From ZC4RG19 sp017577565 (GTDB lineage: Bacteria; Actinomycetota; Acidimicrobiia; Acidimicrobiales; VFJN01), in assembly GCA_047459075.1 (NCBI GenBank), contig VSCH01000015.1, positions 4,067-68,066 of the forward strand: a stretch of DNA of 64,000 nt, given 5' to 3'. The notes below the pieces were generated by a model. It saw nothing but the letters and a program-made list of their open reading frames with translations, ran no database searches and was not told where the DNA came from. How positions within the stretch are numbered: position 1 is the stretch's first letter; the number at the start of each line of letters is the position of its first letter. Positions 49,187-57,124 of this stretch are shown here, one piece after another. The translations under genes were made by a program, and so were the position numbers.

Positions 49187-51742
49187 ATGGCCGAGGGAAC
49201 GGGTCGAGACATCGCCGCGCTGGTGGCCCAGCTCACGCTCGACGAGAAGGCCGCGCTCACCGCCGGCGCCGACATGTGGCACACGGTGTCCGTCCCCCGG
49301 CTGGGCATCCCGGCCGTGCGGATGACCGACGGCCCCAACGGCGCCCGGGGCACGCAGACCGGGCCGGCCGGCCCGGCGTCCGCCTGCCTGCCGTGCGGCG
49401 CCGCGCTCGGCGCCACCTGGGACCCCGAGCTGGTGGAGCGGGTCGGCGAGGTCCTCGGCGCCGAGGCCCGGGCCAAGGGCGCGCGGGTGCTGCTCGCCCC
49501 CACCGTCAACATGCACCGCTCGCCGCTCGCCGGGCGCAACTTCGAGTGCCTGTCCGAGGACCCGCTGCTCGCCGGCCGCCTCGCCGCCGCCTACGTCCGG
49601 GGCGTGCAGTCCCGGGGCGTCGCCGCCACCGTCAAGCACCTGGTCGGCAACGAGGCCGAGCACCAGCGCTACACGATCAGCTCGGACGTCGACGAGCGGC
49701 CGCTGCGGGAGATCTACCTCGTGCCCTTCGAGCTGGCGGTGCGCGAGGGCGGGGCGCTCGGGATCATGACCAGCTACAACCGCCTCAACGGCCGGTGGTG
49801 CACCGAGCAGCCCGAGCTGCTGCGCGACATCCTGCGGGACGAGTGGGGCTTCGAGGGCTTCGTCGTCACCGACTGGTTCGCCGTCGCCGTCACCGAGGCG
49901 TCGGCCGGGGCCGGTGTCGACCTCGAGATGCCGGGTCCGGGCCGGGCCTTCGGCCCGGCGCTGGCCGCCGCCGTGCGCGACGGGCGGGTCGACGAGCGGC
50001 TGGTCGACGAGCAGGTCACCCGCCTGCTCACCGTCCTCGACCGCATCGGCGCGCTCGACGACGACGGCCCGGGCGACGAGGGCGGCGAGGACCGGCCGGA
50101 GCACCGGGCCGTCGCCCGGCGGGCCGCGGCCGAGTCGACGGTCCTGCTGGCCAACCGGGGCGTGCTGCCGCTGGAGCCGGCCCGGCTGCGGCGGGTCGCG
50201 GTCGTCGGGCCCAACGCCGCCGACGCCCAGATCATGGGCGGCGGCTCGGCGGCGCTGCGCTCGCACCCCGCCACCGGCCCGGTCGAGGCCCTGCGGGAGG
50301 CGCTCGGGCCCGGCGTCGAGGTCGTGCACGAACCGGGGTGCGACAACCGGCGCCGCACGCCGGTGCTCGGCGGCCCCACGACCACCGCGCCGGAGGGCGG
50401 CCCCGGCTTCACCGTCGACTGGTTCGCCGGGCCCGACCTCGCCGGCGACCCCGTGCGCCGCACGCACACGCCCTCCGCCGAGATCTTCGGGCTCGAGCCG
50501 CCGGTGCCGGAGCTGTCGGACGCCGAGGGCTGGTCGTGCCGCGCCCACACGACGCTCACCCCGACGGTGTCGGGCACCCACACCTTCACGCTCACCCAGG
50601 CGGGCCGCGCCCGCCTGATCGTCGACGGGCGGCCGGTCATCGACGGCTTCGCCGAGCGGCTGCCCCGGGGCACCGCCTTCTTCGGTCTCGGCAGCGCCGA
50701 GGTGGCGGCCAACGTCGAGCTGACCGCCGGGCGGCCGGTGGAGGTCACCGTCGAGCTGGCCACCGAGCGGCGGGGCGGCGCCGTGCGCATCGGCCACCGG
50801 GAGCCCGAGCCCGCCGACCTCCTGGACCGGGCCGTCGCGGCCGCGGCCGGCGCGGACGTCGCCGTGGTCGTCGTCGGCACGACCGGCGAGTGGGAGTCGG
50901 AGGGCGACGACCGCCCGGACATGGACCTGCCGGGCCGCCAGGACGAGCTGGTGCGCCGGGTGGCGGCGGCCAACCCGGCCACGGTCGTCGTCGTCAACGC
51001 GGCCTCGCCGGTCACGATGGACTGGGCCGACGAGGTGGGTGCCGTCCTGCAGGTCTGGTTCGGGGGGATGGAGATGGGCCCGGCCCTGGCCGACGTGCTG
51101 CTCGGCCGGGCCGAGCCCGCGGGCCGCCTCCCGTTCACCGTGCCGCTCCGGGTCGAGCACAACCCGACGGTCGGCAACTTCCCGGGCGAGAACGGGCACG
51201 TGCGCTACGGCGAGGGCCTGCTCGTCGGCTACCGCTGGTACGACACCCGCGAGCTCCCGGTGCGCTTCCCCTTCGGCCACGGCGGGTCGTACACGACGAC
51301 GGCGCTCGGGGAGCCGGTGCTCGACCGCACGACCTTCACCGCCGGCGCCGGCGAGCGGCTCACCGTCCGGGTCCCGGTCACCAACACCGGCGACCGGCGG
51401 GGCGCCGAGGTCGTCCAGTGCTACGTCGCCCCCCGCGGCTCGCGCCTGTTCCGGCCCCGCCGCGAGCTCAAGGCCTTCGGCAAGGTGTGGCTCGACCCCG
51501 GCGAGACCGCCACGGTCGAGCTGACGTTGGACGACCGGTCGTTCGCCTACTGGGACCCGACGATGCGCGACCGGGACGAGGTCGCCGCCAAGGCCGCCGC
51601 GGTGCCGATGGCCGGCGGTGGCCGGGGCCGGGGCCGCGAGCCCGGTTGGCGCGTCGACCCGGGCACCTACGAGCTGCACGTCGGCACCAGCGCCGCCGCC
51701 GTCGCCCACGTCGTGCCCGTCGAGGTCGTCGCCGGCGGTTAG
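49187..51742 (+). CDS. Glycoside hydrolase family 3 beta-glucosidase with PA14 insert
   Basis: About 851 residues. The GH3 barrel is at about 1-290 with the nucleophile aspartate in FVVTDWFAVAV and KHLVGNEAEHQRY as the substrate block. The second GH3 domain is split by a PA14-like beta-domain (about 410-560; SGTHTFTLTQAGRARLIVDG). The C-terminal fibronectin-III-like domain follows (RVPVTNTGDRRGAEVVQCYV). No signal peptide is seen, so it probably acts on imported oligosaccharides or glycosides. ATG 49187 follows an AGGGGGAA site. Confidence 0.92.
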   Translation: MAEGTGRDIAALVAQLTLDEKAALTAGADMWHTVSVPRLGIPAVRMTDGPNGARGTQTGPAGPASACLPCGAALGATWDPELVERVGEVLGAEARAKGARVLLAPTVNMHRSPLAGRNFECLSEDPLLAGRLAAAYVRGVQSRGVAATVKHLVGNEAEHQRYTISSDVDERPLREIYLVPFELAVREGGALGIMTSYNRLNGRWCTEQPELLRDILRDEWGFEGFVVTDWFAVAVTEASAGAGVDLEMPGPGRAFGPALAAAVRDGRVDERLVDEQVTRLLTVLDRIGALDDDGPGDEGGEDRPEHRAVARRAAAESTVLLANRGVLPLEPARLRRVAVVGPNAADAQIMGGGSAALRSHPATGPVEALREALGPGVEVVHEPGCDNRRRTPVLGGPTTTAPEGGPGFTVDWFAGPDLAGDPVRRTHTPSAEIFGLEPPVPELSDAEGWSCRAHTTLTPTVSGTHTFTLTQAGRARLIVDGRPVIDGFAERLPRGTAFFGLGSAEVAANVELTAGRPVEVTVELATERRGGAVRIGHREPEPADLLDRAVAAAAGADVAVVVVGTTGEWESEGDDRPDMDLPGRQDELVRRVAAANPATVVVVNAASPVTMDWADEVGAVLQVWFGGMEMGPALADVLLGRAEPAGRLPFTVPLRVEHNPTVGNFPGENGHVRYGEGLLVGYRWYDTRELPVRFPFGHGGSYTTTALGEPVLDRTTFTAGAGERLTVRVPVTNTGDRRGAEVVQCYVAPRGSRLFRPRRELKAFGKVWLDPGETATVELTLDDRSFAYWDPTMRDRDEVAAKAAAVPMAGGGRGRGREPGWRVDPGTYELHVGTSAAAVAHVVPVEVVAGG

Positions 51743-51762
51743 GCCCGCCCGGGCGGGGGAAG
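51738..51762 (+). promoter_or_regulatory. SigB/SigF-type promoter of the small charged protein
   Basis: GTTA (51738-51741, preceded by G), 15-bp spacer, GGGAAG (51757-51762), overlapping the end of the GH3 gene. Predicted leader about 26 nt with a GGAAGGA site before ATG 51795. Confidence 0.45.
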
Positions 51763-51794
51763 GCTCTCGCGGTCCGCGACCGGAAGGACCGCCG

Positions 51795-51959
51795 ATGAGC
51801 GACGCCCCCGACGAGCGCACGCACGACGACGAGGCCCTCGACCCGGAGGCCGGCGAGGAGGCCGAGCGCGAGCGGGTCCTGCGGGAGACGGAGGCCGCCC
51901 GGCAGGACGCCGAGGAGGCGGTCCGGGAGGCGCGCCGCGAGGCCCGGGAGCGGCGCTGA
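51795..51959 (+). CDS. Tiny highly charged helical protein
   Basis: 54 residues. After an acidic N-terminus the chain is a continuous charged helix (EEAERERVLRETEAARQDAE and on), with alternating Glu/Arg as in single alpha-helices. No family recognised. A GGAAGGA ribosome-binding site 8 bp before the ATG and an upstream SigB/F-type element support its being expressed, perhaps in stress. Confidence 0.6.
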   Translation: MSDAPDERTHDDEALDPEAGEEAERERVLRETEAARQDAEEAVREARREARERR

Positions 51960-51995
51960 GCCGCACCCGCCGGGCAGCAGCGCGCGCGTACCCCT

Positions 51996-52020
51996 GTTTC
52001 CCGGCGGGGTCGCCGGGTTA
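51996..52020 (+). promoter_or_regulatory. SigB/SigF-type promoter of the acidic peptide-JmjC-Suc/Fer cassette
   Basis: GTTT (51996-51999), 15-bp spacer, GGGTTA (52015-52020). Predicted start near 52027, leader about 29 nt containing GGAGGGAG before ATG 52056. Confidence 0.55.
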
Positions 52021-52055
52021 GGTTTCTCGGGAACCACGAGCCGGAGGGAGCCGAC

Positions 52056-52235
52056 ATGGCTGACGTGATCACCGACCTCTCGGACGCCGACATCGCCACC
52101 GAGTGGCGGCACGAGAAGGCCAGCCAGACGACCGACGACGACGCGACCGACGCGACGGACCAGGCCGACGACGCCGACGCCGTCGACCCCGACGAGGGGC
52201 CCGCCGACTCGGACACCGACCAGACGGACTCCTGA
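52056..52235 (+). CDS. Small acidic peptide upstream of JmjC oxygenase
   Basis: 59 residues, too short for most gene finders. The first 20 residues are a conserved-looking segment (MADVITDLSDADIATEWRHE) followed by an Asp/Thr/Ala-rich acidic tail with no hydrophobic core. A strong GGAGGGAG site precedes ATG 52056 by 6 bp, and a SigB/F-type promoter lies 36 bp upstream. It ends 5-83 bp before the JmjC gene depending on that gene's start. It could be a leader, a substrate or a partner of the oxygenase; function unknown. Confidence 0.65.
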   Translation: MADVITDLSDADIATEWRHEKASQTTDDDATDATDQADDADAVDPDEGPADSDTDQTDS

Positions 52236-52317
52236 GGCCCTGGCCGCCCGACGCTCCCCCGACGCGCTCGGCCGGTGCGTCGGTGACGTCGAGACGTTCC
52301 TGACGAGCCGCTTCGGT

Positions 52318-53487
52318 GTGGCGCCCCACCTCTGGCGCCACACCGGCTCGTTCGACGACGTCCTGTCACTGGCCGACGTCGACCGCCTGATCGCCGGCGC
52401 GGGGCTCCGCCGGCCCGCCGTCCGCCTGGTGCGGGACGGCACGGTCATCCCGCCGGCCGACTACACGCGCCGGGCCCGCACCGGCGGCACCACCATCAGC
52501 GACCTCGTCGACCCCGGCCGCGTCCTCGACCTCGTCGCGGACGGGGCCACGGTCGTGCTCCAGGGCCTGCACCGCTGGTGGCCGCCCGCGGCCCGCTTCT
52601 GCCGCGACATCGAGCTGGTGCTCGGCCACGCGGTCCAGGCCAACGCCTACCTCACGCCGGCCGGCGCCGCGGGCCTCGCCCCGCACCACGACACGCACGA
52701 CGTGTTCGTCCTGCAGGTGGCGGGGTCCAAGCACTGGACCGTCCGCCGGCCCTACCTCGACACGCCGCTCCCCCGCCACGCCAGCGACCACGAGGTCGCC
52801 GCCACCCAGCCCGTCCTGTTCGAGGCCGAGATGACGAGCGGCGACGCCCTCTACCTGCCCCGGGGCGTCGTGCACTCGGCAGCCGCGCAGCGGGGGCTGT
52901 CGCTGCACCTGACCATCGGCATCCTGGCGACGACCGTCCACGACGTGCTGCGCGAGCTGGTCGACCTCGCCGCCGAGGAGGTGCGGTTCCGCCGCAGCCT
53001 CGCCCCCGGCTGGGCGTTCGACCCCGACGGCGCCGAGGGCGAGGTGAAGGCCGCGATCGCCGCGCTCGTCGACTGGCTGGCGACGGCCGACGCCGGCGCC
53101 GTGGCCGAGCGCCTGCGCGACCGCTTCGTCGCCAACCGCACCCCGCTGCTCGAGGGCCAGCTCCTCGAGATCGCCGCGCTCGACGAGATCGGCGACGACA
53201 CGCAGGTCGTCCGCCGGCCGGCCGCGGTGGCGCACCTGCGGGTCGAGCCCGGCGGCGACACCGGCGCCGGGGACGGCGGAGGGCCCCGCCTGCAGCTGGT
53301 CCTCGGCGACCGGCGCCTGACCATGCCGGCGGCCCTGGAGCCGGCGGTCCGCCGGCTGCTCGACGGCGAGCCCCACCGGGTCGGCGACCTCGCCGACCTG
53401 CTCGACGCGCCCAGCCGGCGGGTGCTCGTCCGCCGGCTCGTCCGCGAGGGGATCCTCTGCACGCGCCGGGCCCCGTCCGATGCCTGA
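52318..53487 (+). CDS. JmjC-domain dioxygenase, ribosomal-oxygenase-like (RoxA/NO66/MINA type)
   Basis: About 389 residues from GTG 52318. The cupin/JmjC core has the HxD iron site in HHDTHDVFVLQVAGSKHW near residue 123 and the distal histidine in YLPRGVVHSA near 186, matching Fe(II)/2-oxoglutarate hydroxylases of the YcfD/RoxA, NO66 and MINA53 group. A helical dimerisation region and a C-terminal winged-helix segment (PHRVGDLADLLDAPSRRVLV) follow. Family members hydroxylate ribosomal proteins. The conserved N-terminus continues upstream (SPDALGRCVGDVETFLTSRF) with only CTG 52240 as a possible earlier start. The stop overlaps the Suc/Fer start by 8 bp. Confidence 0.85.
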   Translation: MAPHLWRHTGSFDDVLSLADVDRLIAGAGLRRPAVRLVRDGTVIPPADYTRRARTGGTTISDLVDPGRVLDLVADGATVVLQGLHRWWPPAARFCRDIELVLGHAVQANAYLTPAGAAGLAPHHDTHDVFVLQVAGSKHWTVRRPYLDTPLPRHASDHEVAATQPVLFEAEMTSGDALYLPRGVVHSAAAQRGLSLHLTIGILATTVHDVLRELVDLAAEEVRFRRSLAPGWAFDPDGAEGEVKAAIAALVDWLATADAGAVAERLRDRFVANRTPLLEGQLLEIAALDEIGDDTQVVRRPAAVAHLRVEPGGDTGAGDGGGPRLQLVLGDRRLTMPAALEPAVRRLLDGEPHRVGDLADLLDAPSRRVLVRRLVREGILCTRRAPSDA

Positions 53488-54394
53488 GCGGCTCGCGCTG
53501 CGCTGCGCCCCGGCCGCCCTGGCCCGGGCCGAGCCCCTGACCGGGACCGCCTCCCGCGTCCAGCGGTGGGTGATCGTCGAGCAGCCCGGCGCCTGGGGCA
53601 GCGACGCGCTGCGCCAGAGCGGCCTCGACACCGGCGTCGCCGAGCGACTGGCCGCGGAGGCCCGCCGCCACGGCGTCCGGGTCCTCCTGGGCCGCCGGCC
53701 CGGCCAGCGCCGGCTGGGGGCGGACCGGACCGTGCACCTCGTCCACGCCGCCCGGGAGGCGCGCTGGATCGAGCAGATCGAGCTCCCGGCCGACGAGCCC
53801 GCGGCGCTCCTCGACCTCGACCTCGGGGCGCTGGCCCTGCCGGAGCCGCCCGGGGTCGGACGGCCCGGGCCGCCCCTCCACCTGGTCTGCACCAACGGGC
53901 GCCACGACCCCTGCTGCGCCGACTTCGGGCGGCCGGTGGTGCGGGCGCTCGCCGCCGCGGGCGCGCCGGACGTGTGGGAGGTGTCGCACGTGGGCGGCGA
54001 CCGCTTCGCGGCCAACCTCGTCTGCCTGCCGGAGGGCGTCTACTACGGCCGGGTCACGCCCGAGCGGGCGCCCGGGCTCGTCGCCGACCTGCGGGCGGGG
54101 TTCATCGACCTGGCCCACTACCGCGGCCGCAGCTTCCTGCCGCCGGTCGTCCAGGCCGCCGACGCGTTCGCCCGCGAGCACCTCGGCGAGCGCCGGGTCG
54201 ACGGCCTCGCGCTGCTGTCCACCGAACGGCTGGACGAGGGCGTCGTGGCCGTCCTCGTCCAGCAGCGGGACGGCGACGCCCTCCGGGTCGTGGTGCGGGC
54301 CGAGCGGGCGCCGGCGGTGCAGCTCACCTGCCTCGTCCACGAGGAGCGACGCCCCTGGGCCTACCGGCTCGTCGAGCTGGGCCCGCCGCGCTGA
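53480..54394 (+). CDS. Sucrase/ferredoxin-like (Suc/Fer) protein coupled to JmjC oxygenase
   Basis: About 304 residues, paralogue of the protein at 32616. CTNGRHDPCCADFGRPVV near residue 137 holds the putative [2Fe-2S] cysteines, followed by VSHVGGDRFAANLVCLPEG, the family signature. Its ATG at 53480 overlaps the JmjC stop by 8 bp, so translation is coupled and a shared function is likely; an electron-donor or iron-cluster role for the oxygenase is inference. Confidence 0.84.
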   Translation: MPERLALRCAPAALARAEPLTGTASRVQRWVIVEQPGAWGSDALRQSGLDTGVAERLAAEARRHGVRVLLGRRPGQRRLGADRTVHLVHAAREARWIEQIELPADEPAALLDLDLGALALPEPPGVGRPGPPLHLVCTNGRHDPCCADFGRPVVRALAAAGAPDVWEVSHVGGDRFAANLVCLPEGVYYGRVTPERAPGLVADLRAGFIDLAHYRGRSFLPPVVQAADAFAREHLGERRVDGLALLSTERLDEGVVAVLVQQRDGDALRVVVRAERAPAVQLTCLVHEERRPWAYRLVELGPPR

Positions 54395-54465
54395 CCACCG
54401 GCGCGGGCCCGCCGCGACGGCGCGCCCGGCCCGTCACGGCCGGTCCGGCGACGGGCGGTCGGTGG

Positions 54466-54648
54466 TCAGGGACGGGGGCGGACCCCGGCGTCGCGGGCGT
54501 GCTCGCCGTTGGAGGAGGCGGCGCCGATCTGCCCGGGGACACCCGGCCCGCTGCCGGCGGGACCGGTCCCCCGCCCGCGGACGACCGCGACGACGGCCAC
54601 CACCGCGCCGACGAGCGCTGCCACGAGGAGCGCCGTGCGGATGCGCAT
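54466..54648 (-). CDS. Small single-pass membrane protein
   Basis: 60 residues. One N-terminal hydrophobic helix (TALLVAALVGAVVAVVAVV) and a Gly/Pro/Arg-rich external tail. TAGCGT (complement of 54657-54662) ends 8 bp before ATG 54648, so a leaderless transcript is likely. No family recognised. Confidence 0.55.
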   Translation of the reverse strand: MRIRTALLVAALVGAVVAVVAVVRGRGTGPAGSGPGVPGQIGAASSNGEHARDAGVRPRP

Positions 54649-54659
54649 CGCCTCGGACG

Positions 54660-54989
54660 CTACCGAGCGCGGTCGCCGGCGCGCAGCTCGGCGTCCGCCC
54701 CCGGGTCAACGAGGTCGGCGTACTCGGGGTGCCGCTCGACGTACCGGGCCACGAACGGGCAGAGGGCGACCATGCGCCGGCCCGAGCGGCGGACGTCGTC
54801 GAGCGCCCCGCGCGCCAAGCGGCTGCCCAGGCCCCGCCCCTCGAACCGGTCGTCGACCTCGGTGTGGGTGAGGACCCGCACGTCGCCCCGGTCCTCGTAG
54901 GCGACGAAGCCGGCGACCTCGCCGCCGACGGTGACCTCGTAGCGGTGCCGCCCCGGGTCGTCGTGCACCTCGACCGTCTCGTCGGTCAT
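54660..54989 (-). CDS. Small GNAT-like N-acetyltransferase (YjdJ type)
   Basis: About 109 residues, a minimal GNAT. HTEVDDRFEGRGLGSRLARG holds the acetyl-CoA loop and ALCPFVARYVERHPEYADL is the C-terminal signature of the short YjdJ/Gtn1-like group. ATG 54989 follows a strong AGGAGG site. The substrate is unknown. Confidence 0.85.
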   Translation of the reverse strand: MTDETVEVHDDPGRHRYEVTVGGEVAGFVAYEDRGDVRVLTHTEVDDRFEGRGLGSRLARGALDDVRRSGRRMVALCPFVARYVERHPEYADLVDPGADAELRAGDRAR

Positions 54990-55081
54990 CGCTGCCTCCT
55001 CGGCGCCCGCCTCGGTCGGTCGGGGCCGGGGCCACCGTACCCGCCCGCCCCGGCGGCGACTCCCACCCGCGCCGACCCGCC

Positions 55082-55106
55082 GTGTAGCACCGCCCTCGAC
55101 GGGATA
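55082..55106 (+). promoter_or_regulatory. SigB/SigF-type promoter of the DJ-1/PfpI gene
   Basis: GTGT (55082-55085), 15-bp spacer, GGGATA (55101-55106). Predicted leader about 33 nt with a GAGGAG site before ATG 55146. PfpI-type proteins are classical general-stress genes, which fits. Confidence 0.55.
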
Positions 55107-55145
55107 GCTGTCCCGGGAGACCACGACGACGCGAGGAGCATCCCC

Positions 55146-55712
55146 ATGGCAGCTGACATCGACGGCGCGCAGATCGCCTTCCTCGTGGCCAACGAGGGGG
55201 TCGAGCAGGTCGAGCTCACCGAGCCCTGGACGGCCGTCGAGAAGGCGGGCGGCCGCCCCGTGCTCGTGGCACCCGAGAGCGGCCCGGTGCAGGCCTTCCA
55301 CCACCTCGACAAGGCCGAGTCGTTCCCGGTCGACCAGGTGCTCGGCACGGCCAGCCCCACCGAGTTCGACGCCCTCGTGCTGCCCGGCGGCGTCGCCAAC
55401 CCGGACGCCCTCCGCACCGACGAGCGGGCGGTGCGCTTCGTGCGGGAGTTCGTCGAGGCCGGCAAGCCGGTCGCGGCCATCTGCCACGCGCCCTGGGTGC
55501 TCGTCGAGGCCGGCGTCGTCCGCGGGCGCCGGCTGACCAGCTGGCCGAGCCTGCGCACCGACGTCACGAACGCCGGCGGCGAGTGGACCGACGAGCCGGT
55601 GGTGATCGACCGGGACGGCCCCAACACGCTGGTGACGAGCCGCAAGCCCGCCGACCTCGACGCCTTCTGCGACGCGCTCCTCGGGGTGGTGGCCGACCGC
55701 CTCGAGCGCTGA
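55146..55712 (+). CDS. DJ-1/PfpI family protein (stress-related, class I amidotransferase fold)
   Basis: About 188 residues. The nucleophile cysteine is in AAICHAPWVL with LVLPGGVANPD as the upstream elbow glutamate region, and RRLTSWPSLRTDV matches the YhbO/PfpI general-stress group. Members act as protein deglycases, chaperones or proteases; the exact activity is disputed. A SigB/F-type promoter 40 bp upstream supports stress induction. Confidence 0.9.
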   Translation: MAADIDGAQIAFLVANEGVEQVELTEPWTAVEKAGGRPVLVAPESGPVQAFHHLDKAESFPVDQVLGTASPTEFDALVLPGGVANPDALRTDERAVRFVREFVEAGKPVAAICHAPWVLVEAGVVRGRRLTSWPSLRTDVTNAGGEWTDEPVVIDRDGPNTLVTSRKPADLDAFCDALLGVVADRLER

Positions 55713-55738
55713 CCCGGCCGACCCGTCCGACGGCCCAC

Positions 55739-55753
55739 CGGGCGCGGCGCCCG
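55739..55753. terminator. Hairpin between convergent PfpI and P450 genes
   Basis: CGGGCGC-G-GCGCCCG, perfect 7-bp arms, in the 47-bp gap between the two stop codons. No T run. Confidence 0.4.
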
Positions 55754-55759
55754 AGGGGC

Positions 55760-56977
55760 TCACCGGGCCCGGAAGGCGATCGGCAGCCGGCGCAGGCCCC
55801 GGATGACCATCCGCTCGTTCCACTCCGGCTCGCCGTCGAGCCGGAGGTCGTCGAGCCCGACGAGGGCGCCGAGCGCCACCTCGGCCTGGAGCCGGGCGAG
55901 GTGCATCCCGAGGCACCGGTGGATGCCCGCGCCGAACTGGACGTGCTGGGCGGCGTCCGGCCGGTCGACGCGCACCCGGTCCGGGTCGTCCCAGCGCGCC
56001 GGGTCGCGGTTGGCGGCGCCGACGCAGGCGTAGAGGACGTCGCCGGGCGCGACCTCCCGCCCGCCGAGGACCATCGGCCGGGTGGCGATCCGCCGGACGA
56101 ACTGGTTGGGCCCGTCGAAGCGGGCCAGCTCGTCGACCGCGTTCCGGAGGAGGTCGGGGCGGGCCCGCAGCAGCGCGAGCTGGTCGGGCTGGCGCAGCAG
56201 GGCGAGCAGCCCGTTGCCGATCAGCGACATCGTCGGCTCGTGGCCGGCGACGTAGAGGGTGACCACCTGGGCGACCAGCTCGTCACGGGACAGGCGGTCG
56301 CCGGCGTCCTCGGCGGTGACGAGCGCGGTGAGCAGGTCGTCGGCCGGGTGGCGGCGCTTGGCCTCGATCACCTCGCCCAGGTGCTCGTACATCTCGTCCA
56401 TGAGGGCCCGGCACCGCTCGTGCTCGGCGTCGTCGATGACCGGGTCGAGGACGCGGGTCACCGCCCTGATCCACTCCCGCACCTGCTCGGCGTCCTCGTC
56501 GGGCAGGCCGAGCACGTCGTTGAACACGGCGACGGGCAGCGGGTAGGCGAACTCGGCGATCAGGTCGGCCGACCCCCGGGACGCCAGCGCGGCGATCGCC
56601 GCCGCGACCCGCTGCTCGACCGTCCGGCGCAGCGCCTCCACCGGGCGAGGGCCGAACGGCGCCTGCACCAGTCGCCGCAACCGGCCGTGGTCGGGCTCGT
56701 CCCGCAGCACGAGCGTGTCCGGCGACCGCCCGGTGCGGGCCTGGCGCTCGCGCTGGCGCTCCACGGTGGGCGTCGGCCGGGCGTGGCGCAGCTCGACGCT
56801 GACCGTCGGGTCGCGCAGCACCGCGGCCACGTCGTCGAACCGGGTGAGCACCCACCCGTCGACGAGCGGCGACCAGTGCACCGGGTCGTGCGCCCGCAGC
56901 CGGGCGTACTGCTCGTAGGGCGAGGCGACGAACCCCTCCTCGAGCGGGTCGAAGGCCACCGGCGCGTCGACGGTCAC
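55760..56977 (-). CDS. Cytochrome P450 (second)
   Basis: About 405 residues. FGAGIHRCLGMHLARL is the heme loop, ELAR the K-helix ExxR, and the I-helix reads VAGHEPTMS where the usual acid-alcohol pair is ET or DT; here it is EPT, an insertion-like variation near the catalytic Thr. Substrate unknown. GTG 56977 gives a normal N-terminus; longer in-frame starts exist. It is transcribed in the same direction as the adjacent membrane protein gene but 147 bp downstream of it. Confidence 0.92.
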   Translation of the reverse strand: MTVDAPVAFDPLEEGFVASPYEQYARLRAHDPVHWSPLVDGWVLTRFDDVAAVLRDPTVSVELRHARPTPTVERQRERQARTGRSPDTLVLRDEPDHGRLRRLVQAPFGPRPVEALRRTVEQRVAAAIAALASRGSADLIAEFAYPLPVAVFNDVLGLPDEDAEQVREWIRAVTRVLDPVIDDAEHERCRALMDEMYEHLGEVIEAKRRHPADDLLTALVTAEDAGDRLSRDELVAQVVTLYVAGHEPTMSLIGNGLLALLRQPDQLALLRARPDLLRNAVDELARFDGPNQFVRRIATRPMVLGGREVAPGDVLYACVGAANRDPARWDDPDRVRVDRPDAAQHVQFGAGIHRCLGMHLARLQAEVALGALVGLDDLRLDGEPEWNERMVIRGLRRLPIAFRAR

Positions 56978-57124
56978 CGCCGCACCCCCCGGGTGGCCGC
57001 GGCGCTCGGGCGGGCTGGGCCCGGTCGTGGCATGGCTCCCCCCTCCGACGGCTCGTGCACCTGACGACACGGTTCGTGGCGACCGTACCACCGCCGTCGG
57101 CGGTGGTCGGCGGCCCCGCAGTGG

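Noticed and set aside
52056..52235. Acidic peptide as a classical RiPP precursor
   Set aside because: No Cys-, Ser- or aromatic-rich core, no leader cleavage motif, no RRE, protease or cyclase nearby; only a loose substrate or partner role remains plausible.
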